Below are positions 23,506-34,939 of a stretch of 64,000 nt of DNA, piece by piece. The stretch is from Adiantum capillus-veneris (taxonomy: Eukaryota; Streptophyta; Polypodiopsida; Polypodiales; Pteridaceae), in contig CM043959.1 of the NCBI GenBank assembly GCA_014529385.2, positions 9,223,309 through 9,287,308 of the forward strand, given 5' to 3'. Both the position numbers and the translations under genes were made by a program. A model generated the notes under the pieces. That model was not told the DNA's origin. It worked only from the letters and a program-made list of their open reading frames with translations, and ran no database searches. Position 1 is the stretch's first letter; each line of letters opens with the position of its first letter.

Positions 23506-23648
23506 TGTTGGAGCTATATATGGCTCACTCTACTGAACTTGGTCTCACCTATATATTTGTATCTTGTCCTCAATATGAATTAGTCTTTGGGAGCGTATAT
23601 GGTGTGTCTCTTGTCTCGTCTCTCTCTCTTTCTCTCTACATCTCAACA
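23506..23648 (+). repeat. copia-A 3' LTR (143 bp)
   Basis: Same length as the 5' LTR with two substitutions. It is followed by the TGTAT target duplication. Confidence 0.97.
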
Positions 23649-23653
23649 TGTAT

Positions 23654-24439
23654 GACCTCCCTAGACGGTATTGGCCCATGACATATCAAATGGCGCTTGT
23701 TGTGCCCATCCAAAGTGGAAAAAATATGATGTTTATTCTACTCTATGAGCTTTCCATTAGCTCTAGAATTGAACTTAATCAAAATCCAAACCACACAAAA
23801 GGACAACTCCACTTAGCAATAAAAGAGCAAATTATAGAGACATTACTCCCTCTACCTTAAGATCATGTGCATCAAATGTCATTCTCAACTTCATTGAAAT
23901 AGTTATCATAAGACCCACCTAGGACATTAATGGGATCATTTGAAAGGATACATGGACTTACAAGAATCCTTTAAATCTCACCTTGAGATCAATGCAACTA
24001 TTGAAGGAGAAAGAAAAGATCTCATGTGCACAAGGTCTAAAAATATATATGAGTATGTTGCCTAGCCAACAATACTTATTAACATATGCTTTCCCAACTC
24101 ACCATAATCTATGCTCTCTCTCCTTAAAGTCTCTTCGTACCTTACTCAATACCAATCTTTATATATTTGTCGCTCCTTATGCATACAGAAATTCAAAGAT
24201 TCCTTTGCTAGGCGGATTCTTCATAATGTGGGAAGAAATTTTATGTATCATCCATTGAGAAATCATCAATGTATCTCCCCATAACTAGTCCTTCATTAGG
24301 TGAAAGATTGTAGCATAGAATATACAACACCACAATGCAACAAAACTAGCAGCTTTAGTAGATTATATACGAGATCTAGTTGGATGGTTAAATTGTCTTA
24401 CCAGATCACATTCCTTATTTAGTGGAGAAACATATCTTT
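23654..24439. other. anonymous sequence between copia-A copy 1 and the CACTA element
   Basis: No gene recognised; only short frames without domains. The last three bases (TTT, 24437-24439) are the left CACTA target duplication. Confidence 0.4.
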
Positions 24440-24501
24440 CACTACAAGAGGCTATTCATATTAGTGACGCTCACACAGCGACGCTCAAAAACAAAATTCC
24501 C

Positions 24502-24559
24502 GGTGTCGCTATGAGCGTCGCAAATTTACAAGTAAATTTGCGACGCTCATAGCGACGCC
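24502..24559. repeat. left subterminal hairpin of the CACTA element
   Basis: Two 28-base arms (24502-24529 and 24532-24559) are complementary with one mismatch around a two-base AA loop. The arms contain GCGTCGC-type motifs that recur at the other end. In the En/Spm system subterminal motifs are bound by the TnpA protein; here that role is inferred. Confidence 0.9.
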
Positions 24560-24648
24560 GACTGGGCTAAAAAAATAACAGAGAGCGCCCAAAAACTCAG
24601 ATCTCAGATCTGAGTTTTTCGGCGCCCTCAAGCAAGGAGCAGGTAACG

Positions 24649-24649
<1 letters not shown>

Positions 24650-24693
<44 letters not shown>

Positions 24694-24784
24694 CACACAC
24701 ACACACACACGAGGAGAGGAAGGAGAGCCAGGTATGCTCCTTCCCTCTCCTCACTCTCATGTTCCCTTCCCCTCTTTCTCTCTC

Positions 24785-24819
<35 letters not shown>

Positions 24820-24826
24820 TAGTGTT

Positions 24827-24880
<54 letters not shown>
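24650..24880. repeat. (CT)n/(AC)n/(GA)n microsatellite cluster
   Basis: Tracts of CT (24650-24691), AC (24692-24710), CT/AC (about 24775-24818) and GA (24831-24878) lie near the left end of the CACTA element. Long frames rich in Cys-Val, Leu-Ser or Glu-Arg dipeptides across this region are artefacts. Confidence 0.95.
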
Positions 24881-24881
<1 letters not shown>

Positions 24882-24914
24882 AAACATAAACAAAAACGCA
24901 CACACACATACATA

Positions 24915-25088
24915 AACAAAGAATGCACACACACATTGAGAGAGGAAAAGAGAGAGAGAGCATGCATAAACAAAAAACGCACACATTGAGAGAGGAAAAG
25001 AGAGAGAGAACATGCATAAACAAAAAACGCACACATTGAGAGAGGAAAAGAGAGAGAAAACATGCATAAACAAAAAAACGCACACATA
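24915..25088 (+). repeat. tandem array, about 52-bp unit, 3-4 copies
   Basis: The unit CATGCATAAACAAAAAACGC, then ACACATTGAGAGAGGAAAAG plus an AG run, is repeated with small length changes inside the left part of the CACTA element. Confidence 0.85.
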
Positions 25089-25140
25089 GAGAGAGAAACT
25101 AATTTAACGTTGTAGGAAACTAATTAAAATTAAAAGACTT

Positions 25141-25235
25141 AAAGATCTAGCCGACGAGGAGTTGAACTCAAGACCTATTATTCAAGAGGGAAATGGCATA
25201 ACCAATCTATCATACTTGGCATGGGTGATAGAAAG
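25141..25235 (-). repeat. possible tRNA-like (A box/B box) segment inside the CACTA element
   Basis: On the minus strand, GATTGGTTATGCC and, about 45 bases on, GAGTTCAACTCC resemble a Pol III A box and B box. The match is imperfect and no full cloverleaf is evident. A SINE head inserted in the transposon is one reading; chance similarity is the other. Confidence 0.2.
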
Positions 25236-25279
25236 GTTATACCATTTATCTCTTTTTATTAGCACACACATCCACACAC

Positions 25280-26115
25280 GCGCACACACACAAGAAGAAG
25301 AGAGTTATAACGTCGTAGGAAACTATCCTAAAAGACGTTAAAGATTAGGTTAGATGTAGACTTACGTTAAATTAGATTTAGGTTTATTTAAGTTAAATTA
25401 GATTAGATTTAGGTTTATTTTTAATTAGATTTACGTTTATTTACTCTAGATTTAAATTTACGTTATATTAGATTAGATTTAGGTCTCCATAGACTGCGAT
25501 GCCTGCATGAAGCGGGTGAAGAAAGCCCTCAATGGAATATAGGGTATTGCTGCCTTCACTCATGGTGGGCTCCGTCGATCCAAAAGTACTGGTGAAATGT
25601 CTTCAGAAGATAGGGAAGAAGGTGGATCTTCAGGTCGGCAAGAGTCACTACATCCCCGACACAATGACCATCTAGACAACCTCTAGTCATTCAACAGCAA
25701 CTTCAAAGTTAGTAACAAGAGCAAGAACGGTCTAAAGGGCCAATTGCTGTCGTCAGATGTGGATGGAGATGAGGCAGCGTCACCGCCAGAAGTTAACTCT
25801 CACATCTTTAGTGATGAGAATGCCAACTCTTGCCAAGTTATGTGAAAAATTATGTGTTAAATCAATTTTAAGGTTCTTATAATCCCTGTTAGTTTAGTTC
25901 TTTGTTTTTAATATAACATAATTTACGTTAGATTTAGATTTATGTTATATTAGATTAGACTTATGTTTATTTAGGTTTATTTAGGTTTACCCACACACAC
26001 ACATACACACACACAAGAAGAAGACAGTTTTAACGTCGTATGAAACTATCCCAAAAGACGTTAAAGATTAGGTTAGATGTAGACTTACGTTAAATTAGAT
26101 TTAGGTTTATTTTTA
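25280..26115 (+). repeat. direct duplication inside the CACTA left arm
   Basis: About 105 bases (AAGAAGAAGAGAGTTATAAC, then GTCGTAGGAAACTATCC, AAAAGACGTTAAAGATTAGG and TTAGATGTAGACTTACG) occur at about 25289-25395 and again at about 26014-26115. The spacer is low-complexity sequence built on TTTAGGTTTATT and TTAGATT variants, plus a unique piece at 25490-25850. The duplication predates present divergence of a few per cent by eye. Confidence 0.8.
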
Positions 26116-26448
26116 GTTAGATTTACGTTTATTTAGATTTACGCTTATTTACGTTAGATCGAGTTCACGCAAGAATTACTTACGGTTTAGCGTTTAGAGT
26201 TAGACGAACAGTGAAAAGATCTACTGTGAAAAGATGTTAAGATGCTGTGAAGTGCTACAGCTAGAGAAGAGGCAAAGGGGTTTTGTCCACTACATGCAAT
26301 ATCATGTAGACGTGGGTCTGTAGATTTCTTGTACCCACAAATATAGGTATTGACCAATAAAGACGAGATTATAACCCGGTGGTTCTGATCTCCGTGCACC
26401 TCTAGACCGAGGTGTGCGGGGATTGGACATGACTAGAGAATGTGAGGT

Positions 26449-26548
<100 letters not shown>

Positions 26549-26608
26549 CAAAGAATGCCAATAGAATATTAAATTTGTTGTCCAGGTTATAAGATTTTTA
26601 TCCTCATT

Positions 26609-29600
26609 ATGAGTAGTGACGAGGATGTGGGACCGTCCAACCGAAACACCTATCTCTCAACGAGGGTCTTATGTCCTTGTAATCAATGCAAGCATGCTGT
26701 GCGACGGACAAGACGTGTTTCTTTGCAGCACGTTCGCGAATTTGGCGAGTTCGATCCATCTATTATAGATCGAGATGTTGCCAATTATAACTCGTCGGAC
26801 TCTAATGCTGGCCAACAAGCAGCAATCTTGCAACCCAATAGACGTGTTGGCAGGCGCTTTGGTCAAGCAGCATATGTGAGGCCACAAGATGTAGCCTCTG
26901 ACATATCCGGGGATGATCATGCAGAGCACATTCCCAACGAGGCAATGTTTGAGCCCGAGATTGATGAAATGATCGAGACGATCATGGATTCAGAAAGGCT
27001 TATCTATGATGATATGAAAAGTGAAGCCGATACGCCATTGTATAATGGAGCACGTATGTCTAGATTGAAAGCACTCCTGGTTCTTCTCAACATGCAGGCA
27101 AAGTTTGGATGGAGGGACACTAGCGTCACAGCGCTTTTCAGGTGATCTATTACAATTAGTTTACTTTAATAAAACTCTAAATGTATAATGATCTGATAGA
27201 TTTTTACACGACTGTATCGTATTTTTATGTTGTGTAGATTGCTTAAAGAGCACATACTACCAGCTGACAATGTGATGCCAGATTCCCGAGATGAAGCAAG
27301 AAAGACTTTGCGAAACTTGGGGATGGATTACAATTCTATCCATGCTTGTCCTAATGACTGTATTCTTTTCAGAGGGGAATACATAAACATGGAGAAGTGT
27401 CCAAAATGTGATTCCGAAAGATATCGAGTAGATCTCCACGGGACAAAAATTCCACAAAAGGTTTTGCGACATTTTCCTCTGCTTCCTCGCATCAAGCATT
27501 TCTTCGAATGTAAGTCCATGGCCGCCCTAGCATCATGGCATGAGGAGAATAAATCTTCGGATGGTGTGCTACAAATTCCTGCAGATTGTGAAGCCTAGAA
27601 ACATATAGATGGAACATGGTTGGATTTTGCCAGGGAAGCTCAAAATTTGCGCTTAGGCCTGGCTATGGATGGCGTAAATCCATTTGGTCAAAGATCAACA
27701 TCTGACAGTGTATGGCCCGTTTTCATCGTCAACTACAACATTCCCCCGTGGTTGACTACGAAGAAGGGGCACCTATGGCTAAGCTTGATTGTGCCAGGGC
27801 GATATAAAGTGGAGAATATGGATGTGTATCTTCGTCCACTATTGGAAGAGCTACAAAAATTGTGGATTGGCATAGAGGTGGTGGATATGAGCCGACACAC
27901 AGGATGACGGAATGCTTTGATCACAGGCATTCTAATGTGGACCATGCATGACTATCCCGGGCTAACAGAATGCTCAGGTGATCTATTGACACTCCTCACT
28001 GAGACACTGTAAATCTTGTTTTTTCCCATAGTTGATCTATTATCATGTGTATACATGCAGGGCTTCAAACAAGTGGATACAGAGCATGTGTCACATGTGG
28101 ACCTAGACTGAATGCACGTAGGGCGCCCTCACTGAAGAAGCAAATCTACGAAGGTCATCAATCGTATCTTCTAGAGAATCATGTGTTACGCGACGGCTTT
28201 TTGGGAAGATAGCCACCAAGGATGTCTGCACAAGCATGGTTAGAGCAGAAGGAGATGTGCGATGACAGATTGCCTCCAGGGATGAAGAGACTATCTCTAT
28301 GGTACGAGTTACCATACTGGCCCCGACTCATGATCAATCACTTGCTCGATCCAATGCACATATTCAAGAATGTGGGTAATCTACTATGGGACCATCTGAC
28401 CGGCAAGAAAGATACTTTGGGAGCCAGAGTTGACCTTAGAAATGTGGATCGTATGGAGCAATATTGGCCGCAAACAGCGTCTGATGGATCGATAAAACTC
28501 CCTAAAGCACCATGGATTTTCACAGGAGCCCAAGAACGCGCAGTAAAAGAGACCATTCGATCTTTGCGGACCCCCACTGGCGTAATGCACTCGCTCCGAA
28601 CGTGTTTTACTAAAGAAGGAAAGCTTACCGGTTTGAAGTCACACGATTGGCATAAAATGTGTCAGGTACGTTCATAGTGGACTTTAATATCATTGCATAA
28701 AATGTGGACTTTAATATCATTGCTGCACATACTTTACAGTTTATTTTACTGGTTGCCATTGAGGTATGTTTGTCTCTCGACATCCGTAACACAATCTACA
28801 AACTTGCAAAGCTGGTGCAATGGATCTCACAAAAGGAGATCAACGTAGACTCCATACCATTCGCCAAACTAAATGCTGCGGAGCTTGTGTGCATGTTTGA
28901 GAAACATTTTCCTACTACCATGCTAACCATTCAGGTGCATCTTCTTGTTCACATAGTTGATGAGGTGGAAATAGCTGGCACAATTCATTCCAGATGGATG
29001 TTCTTCTTAGAACGTTTCATGAAAACGCTTAAGGGATATGTGCGTCAAAAGGCACGTCCGGAGGGTAGCATGGCAGAAGGTTGGTTGGTATCAGAGTCCC
29101 TAGTGTACATTGGAGAGTGGCTAGACGGATTTGATAAAGCCCGGGACACGCTATGGCGAACCATAGATGATGAGCGCATATCTGGGATTGTCATGTGCAA
29201 TCTCGGTTTTGAGAAGAAGATGACGGAAGATCTAGAGGCTAAAATCAACCGATTTTGCATGCTTCACAATCCAGTGATGCAAAAGTGGATTTCACAATAT
29301 GAGGATGCAAAGCAAGAGCGACAAAGGGCACAAATCGAGTGGAGACGGGGAAGACGACCACCGATGCACTATCCGACGGTTCTGGAGAGCCTACCAACCT
29401 TCATGAGCTTAAGATGGTTGCACAACCAATTGAAAAGCGCACAACAATGCGGTGACGAAGTGACTGAGGAAGAGTGGGAGTACTCTAGGGGTTGCGTGAC
29501 CAAGGTAAGTCTGAAATGTACGACTAGCTAGTGATCAGAGAAGATGCTCAATCAGAAGCCGCTGTGGTGGTGCCAGACGAGAATCAAGATGCTACTACTC

Positions 29601-29722
29601 TATATGGGGTGCATGCAGAGGAGCTACAAAATGAAACAGAGGATATGTGTTTAAACGGAGAGCTCTATATAGATATAGGAAGTTATGCTGAGTTATGCGA
29701 GGATGAGAGAGAGATCTCTTAA
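26609..29722 (+). pseudogene. CACTA TNP2-like transposase (Transposase_21 type), with introns and stops
   Basis: This would be the element's catalytic transposase. Exon 1 is 26609-27141 and includes the N-terminal CPCNQCKHAV zinc-finger-like motif. The exon 1/2 join (donor 27142, acceptor TAG ending at 27237) restores a plausible reading across the intron. Exon 2 (27238-27977) carries the Transposase_21 core, with LAMDGVNPFG, the WPVFIVNYNIPPWL region and MWTMHDYPG. Exon 3 (28061-28665) has LDPMHIFKN. Exon 4 (28740 to about 29504 or beyond) has the DUF4218-like HLLVHIVDEVEIAG and RFMKTLKGYVR. Stops at 27596 (TAG), 27905 (TGA) and 28210 (TAG) break it. The 3' end after 29504 (donor-like GTAAGT) is uncertain; a further frame runs to 29722. 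Confidence 0.9.
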
Positions 29723-29994
29723 AGCCACAAATATTGTATTTGAACAATTTTGCTCCGTGTTGTAAAGGCTCTGGCTCTCTAAGTACCTTCCATGGTGTAT
29801 AACGCTCTTTTCTACTCGCGCTCACATATTTTGATTGAAAATTCTGAGTTTTCGACTTGCCTCTTCTATCACTCAATTCATTGCGTCATTGTATTTATAT
29901 GCGTCATTACGTCATTGTATTTAATGGTCTTTGCGTCATTGTCTACTCTATTCATTCAATATTAAGTTTAAATATTCGTGTGTTTAATGCAGGT

Positions 29995-31299
29995 ATGGAT
30001 GATGAGGAGTTTCTTTCTTCTTTGTCACCACAGCAGAGACAGTGGTACGTGGAGCGTCATCGCTTTGGCGCATCATCGCGCGTTCCTACTCCATCCGCAT
30101 CTCCCTCTCTTTCGGAGCATTCGGCGCGCTCCGAAGCTTCGGCGTCGACGAGAGGAGCTTCACACTCGTCTAGACACCGGTGCTCTAGTGGTGGCGGTGG
30201 CGGTTGTTGTGGGGATTCCGCCACCGATGCCTCCACACCGCCTGGTGTTCGACGAGGCTCTTTATCCTCCCCTTCTTTGCCCGCCCCCACACCAGCCACA
30301 ACATCGCCATCTATGCCAGGTTTTGCACGGCTGACTGTTCCTAGCAGCTACACACCTCTACCTACTCCGCCAGGAGCCACCCCACTCGACACTCCTTGCT
30401 TCAGGGCCCAGACGCCGGTGGAGACACTTGACGTCTGTACCCCCATCGACACATCGCTAGAGACCCTTGCCGGGACACCTAGGTTCCCGCGTCACCGGCC
30501 AGAGGGCTTGCCTTACTCCGTCGACTTTAGCGGCGGCATCATCATGGATGATGACGGGAAGAAGGTGATCTCGCGCATGCGTGGTCTTTGCTCTCAGCTG
30601 TTTAGACACTACATACTAAACAAATGGAGTGAAGTACCAAGTGATTTAAAAAATAGAGTCATCAACATACTTCATGATGAGTTTCCCGTTCCAACACGGG
30701 ATCAGTGCTTCAATGAAGACCTGATGAAGATTCGAATGCGCGAATACTGCAAACACAAGCGTTCCGAAGTGCAAAAAGCAATCAAGCATGGGTGGAACAG
30801 GCCAGATTAGCTGGCCAAAGAAGATTGGAAGAATGTGAAGAAAGCAGCGCGCGAGAATCCCGACAAGTGAAAGCAACAAAAGGATGCAGCCAGAGCGCGA
30901 GTAGAGGCAGGGAGCTCGCACCACTTGGGGAGCGGTGGATGGGCATCATTTGAGGCCGATTTTGTAAGTGTTTTCGCATTGCTCTTTATGTTCGATAGTT
31001 TAGGGTTTACGAGTTTTTTGATTCTAACATAATGAATTCTTTGTATGTTTTGACAGTGGTCGATGACAGGATGTGATCCCACACCGTACGAGCGCGAGTA
31101 CGCAGGCAGGAAGGGCTTTAACGCCCTGATGGACATTCTCAGTTCTCGCGGCAGCATGGTTAGTATTAGGGTTTACTCTTTTCTATTTTTTGTATTGTTT
31201 TATAAATGTCGTTATATGTTTATACTTACTGAAACGCCGCTTGGACGCGATGAGAATCCGACAGATACGCCGCTTGGACGCGATGAGACGTCTGACTAG
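29995..31299 (+). pseudogene. second CACTA gene, TnpA/Ptta-like (Transposase_24 type)
   Basis: ATG 29995 follows an acceptor-like TTTAATGCAG. The N-terminal half is a long low-complexity Ser/Pro/Thr-rich region with Gly and Arg tracts. The C-terminal part (LFRHYILNKWSEVPSDLKNR, then CKHKRSEVQKA, then SSHHLGSGGW) fits the plant Ptta/En-Spm accessory protein family, which binds element ends. Stops at 30808 (TAG) and 30868 (TGA) interrupt it. An intron 30964-31056 (GTAAGT...TGACAG) joins to WSMTGCDPTPYEREYAG, and another donor-like GT lies at 31159. Near the end, TPLGRDE is encoded twice. It shares the strand of TNP2 and lies about 270 bp downstream. Confidence 0.8.
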
Positions 31300-31675
31300 A
31301 CGACGTCAGTTTAGCCGTAGCTAGATAGCATTAGTTTAGGGTTTCTCATAGCTTATGTATCATGAGACGGATTTTATACGTCTTTTTGAACCATGTATAT
31401 TATTACATTTGTCACCACAGTTCATTTTGCCAATCAATTCTTCATGCCTATGATGTTGTACAATTGTCATTATTACATTTGCCAATCAATTCATTTTGCC
31501 TATGATGTGTACAATTGTCAATTTTACGCTTGTCAATTTTGCAAACAATGCGTCTTGTGGGTGACTATTTTGGGTCTATTATCTACCCTTGCACTTTTTT
31601 TAAAAAGTGAATCAAGTACAATATGGTTGATGGGTGGCAGGGCATTCAATGCCCTGTCACCAAAAAAAAATTCTC

Positions 31676-31895
31676 TCGGGCGTCGCTATAACCGTTGCTA
31701 TTTATGGCTCTGTAGCGTCGCTATGAGCGTCGCTATAGACTTCTGTTTAAACGTCGCTATAACCGTTGCTATAGGCGTCGCTATGAGCGTCTCTATATAG
31801 CGATGTTCATAGCGACGCCTATAGCGACGGTTATAGCGACGCTCTCGTAGCGACGCTATTAGCGACGGTTTTAGCGACGCCGGGGGTTATAAAAA
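31676..31895. repeat. right subterminal motif cluster and hairpin of the CACTA element
   Basis: At least ten copies of GCGTCGCTAT or ATAGCGACGC variants occur here. The segments 31752-31793 and 31800-31841 form a long, nearly perfect hairpin. Further inverted copies follow to 31885. The matching cluster at the left end is 24467-24560. Such subterminal repeats are the expected accessory-protein binding sites. Confidence 0.92.
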
Positions 31896-31953
31896 CCCAG
31901 TGTATTTTCGTCACTAACAGCGTCATAAGAGCACACAACCTCTTGTAGTGTTT

Positions 31954-32110
31954 GTATTCCTCCATAAGATATTGGCTATACTAAGAGATATAACCCTTGA
32001 AAATTGGTGTTGTTGTGGGCTCTCACCTAGGATTACTCCCTGACTTTAACAATACCTTTCAAAAATCAAGTGGAGTGTTGTGTAGATTTTTATCACCTAT
32101 AGGTATGATA
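31954..32110. other. short flank between the CACTA element and the copia-A copy 2 LTR
   Basis: No feature seen. It continues the anonymous sequence left of the CACTA insertion. Confidence 0.4.
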
Positions 32111-32644
32111 TGTTGAGATGTAGAGAGAAAGAGAGAGAGATATACAAAGACGAGATAGGAGACACACCACGTACGCTCCCAAAGACAGATTCATATTGAG
32201 GACAATATACATATATATAGGTGAGACCAAGATGAGTAGAGTGAACCATATATAGCTCCAACACCCTCACTCGAACAAAGGTCTCTAGATTTGGATGAAA
32301 AAACCCTTCAGGAGTTCATGGGCAAAACCCAAGTCCCTATACAAATGTGAAAATATGACCCAACGATAGTGATGTGAAAGTGCATTGTGTATCTATGTAC
32401 AAATATACAAGTGACGAAGAGATCAAAGTGTGAAAATGTAGAGTGTTGATACCTATATGATTACAATGTCATATGTACAAAGCTACCATAACATCATTGA
32501 GGATAATCTAGAAAGAGTGAGGCCAAAGCAACAACAAGCACCTAGCACAAGAAGATGAAGCATGACCTAGTGACGTCACTTGAATAGTGTTCAATCATGA
32601 TAGTGCCTTTGTGTACTTCATATCGAATGTAATGATAATGGACA
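32111..32644 (-). mobile_element. copia-A copy 2, 3' end with LTR (piece 1 of 3)
   Basis: On the minus strand, 32111-32263 is an LTR (TGTTG...CAACA, 153 bp) clearly homologous to the 143-bp LTR of copy 1. It is preceded by the same polypurine tract and 3' non-coding sequence. The match to copy 1 continues through the end of RNase H to 32644, where the gypsy LTR begins (last bases GGACA). The rest of the element resumes beyond 51080. Confidence 0.93.
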
Positions 32645-34221
32645 TGTAATGGAATGGCCTATTAACTTTGAGAGTACCGAAAACTAGAGAAGCACTTTTA
32701 TGAAATTACTTTGTGAGCATAGTGGGTGAACTTAATTGATGGTAGCAACATAAACATATCACTTAACTTGGCATGAACAATAATTTTTCAAGAGAGAGAG
32801 TTTAGAGAACATGACAGTATCTAAGGACCAGATTTATGTGGAGCCGGTCCCCCCTCCAATAGACATTTATATTATACTTTCTCCCATCAAGAGAGACTTG
32901 TTACAATACAATCTTCTTGTTCCGTGTGACCTAGGTGATGCAATGAATATGGAAAGCTTCATCCATCACAAGCATAACAAAAAATTTGGAAAGCATTAAC
33001 TATCCCAAGCCTCAATCCCAAGACCTCAATACCTTCAAAGGTGGAGAGAGCTAGCAGGGAATGAGGGTAGGGAAGAGGAAGAAGAAACGTTTCATAGGAT
33101 AAAGAATTAGTTCCTCACTTATCATCACTCTTCTTGCTAGCATACATAATAGCACAGTAATGAAGATGGAGAAGATGGAAAGCTTAAGCATTGAAGCATG
33201 GCTCTTTGTTGGATTTGCATTCCTCCATAGCCAAGAGTGTTGGTGTAGGCTCTCAACCCCTCTACTTGCTTGGAGAAGGAGACGGAGCTCTTGCATTTTG
33301 AACAATACACAATGAGAGTGTGTGTGTGTGTGTAGGAGAGTATACCCCCAAGCACGCTCCTAGCTTCCTTGGTTGACCCCCCCTTGTAGCTCAAGCTTGA
33401 TGCTCATTGGACTAGTGAAAAACTGACAAATCCCATGCAGAATGCATTACAAGCAGCAAGGGTAGTCTTGGTACAAGTGTCCCCCTTTCCCCTTTGAGAG
33501 AGAGGACTTGATAAATGAAAAACCAATTAATTAAATCTTCTAAATTATGATTGGACCCCTTAGGTGGCGAACCAATAGGCTTTAGGCACACCATGAGGGC
33601 AACATGACGAGGGACTTGAGAAGTGTCCTTTTTTCTTTCTTTATACCAAGCTTTGCTTGTACGAGGGTGTGTGTGTTCTCTCTCATCTCCCCTCTTGTAG
33701 GGGTCATTGTTGACTTTTGCACACCTTACCCCCAAGCATCTTAGTCAGTAAGCATGACAAAGCACTTCAAGCCTAGTGTTCCCACAAGCACCTCAATCTC
33801 CCTAGTCGGCAAGCACGACAATCACCTCAAGCATCTTAGTAATCAAGCACGACAAGCACCTCAAGCATCTTAGTAATCAAGCACAACAAGCACCTCAAGC
33901 ACCTTAGTCATCAAGCACAACAAGCACCTCAAGCTTGGGTCGGGTTCTCACCTCAAGCTCAAAGGTCAAAGGACTTTTTAACACTAACCTTTGGAGGTCT
34001 TTAATGAATCTAACCCAAATGTCTTCAAGCTCCATTGGTTAGCCTTGCTCTTTGACAGGCCGTCTCTCATTTGGACCCCTTGACCATTGGCCCCGTGTTG
34101 AGATAGATCTGAAAGCACATGTCTATATTCTAAACCTTGTTCCCATTTATTCTCTCATATTAAATGATCAATTTAATATGAAAAAATAATTTGGGTTGGT
34201 TACATATTAGTTTTTATGACA
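32645..34221 (-). repeat. gypsy LTR 1 (uninterrupted)
   Basis: It starts TGTAATGGAATGGCC and ends near TTTTTATGACA on the plus strand, and matches LTR 2 over its whole length apart from small indels, at roughly nine bases in ten by eye. It preserves the empty versions of both sites that were hit in LTR 2: the TTAA at 33184-33187 and the region near 33950. A (GT)n tract lies at 33316-33334. Confidence 0.93.
33740..33945. repeat. tandem 33-34-bp repeats within the gypsy LTR
   Basis: The unit CTTAGTAATCAAGCACGACA, then AGCACCTCAAGCA, occurs about five times with variants. A matching shorter array is in LTR 2 at about 45085-45245, so the array was part of the element before insertion. Confidence 0.85.
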
Positions 34222-34240
34222 TTACCTCTCTCTTGAAATC
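34222..34240 (-). promoter_or_regulatory. gypsy polypurine tract
   Basis: Directly inside LTR 1 the minus strand reads CAAGAGAGAGGTAA, a purine-rich run at the position of the plus-strand primer for this minus-oriented element. Confidence 0.6.
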
Positions 34241-34619
34241 ATAGTCATCCTCGACTATGAGGTAGAAAAGATAAAGCTTTAGTCATTAGTCAATCTTGCT
34301 TAGCATGTAGAGGATCCTTTTTACCCTACGACATCTTTCCAAGATGGATGATTAATCCATTTGGTGCTTGCGAGGCATAGCTGCCGCAAGCATGTCTGCT
34401 CTTTAGTCCATTTCATTCTCCCAAATAGAGTGACAAATTCTACTTGGTGTTTGAGAGACATCATCATTAGAAACATGATTCTAAGCATGCATACTATTTA
34501 AATTTGTGCACAATAAAAAGAGAACTAGTCTTATAAGACAAAAACATTGGTCATTTAAAAGAACTTCTTAATCTAATGTAGCATTGTAAGTATTGACAAG
34601 GTTCATACTATCCTTGAGC

Positions 34620-34939
34620 TGTATTCCTTGCATCCATCAATCATGTTCAAAAGGATAATTTTTGAACTTAATAAGATACTGGCGGATAATCTTACCATGT
34701 CATAGTACCTTTTCTTCATGCCGAAGGATAGCTTCCGGTTGTAGCACCTCTTTTTGGTCTTCGACTTTAGGAGGGCCTTCAATAATTGGTTGACTTGGTG
34801 GCTCTTCTTTGTAGGACTTAAGTAAGGTCACATGAAAAGCGTTGTGTATGAACCAATGGGTGGGTAAACTCAGTTGATAACGCCATTTCATTGATGGGCT
34901 CGAAGATTTGGAAAGGACCATAGTATCTTTTTTCTAGCT
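34620..34939 (-). pseudogene. gypsy integrase C-terminus and chromodomain
   Basis: The frame resumes with RYYGPFQIFEPINEMA, typical of the region following the integrase core, and ends in a chromodomain-like stretch (EAILRHEEKVL, then KIIRQYLIKFKNYPFEHD). Chromodomains direct chromovirus integration towards particular chromatin. A stop after EEKVL (just below 34700) and one after FEHD interrupt it. This piece is separated from the integrase core by the MITE-like insert at 34940-35402. Confidence 0.75.

Larger units (their letters stand above)
18161..23648 (+). mobile_element. copia-A copy 1: complete Ty1/copia LTR retrotransposon
   Basis: A 5488-bp element bounded by two 143-bp LTRs (18161-18303 and 23506-23648) that differ at only two positions and begin TGTTG and end CAACA. 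The five bases flanking it are TGTAT on both sides (18156-18160 and 23649-23653), the expected 5-bp integrase duplication. The primer-binding site follows the left LTR directly and a G-rich polypurine tract precedes the right one. The internal order protease-integrase-RT-RNase H defines Ty1/copia. The coding frame is continuous but has three in-frame stops, so this copy should not make a full polyprotein. Confidence 0.97.

Noticed and set aside
24509-25087. Long open frames on both strands (up to 192 codons)
   Set aside because: They are Leu-Ser, Cys-Val and Glu-Arg runs translated from microsatellites and the 52-bp array inside the CACTA element.
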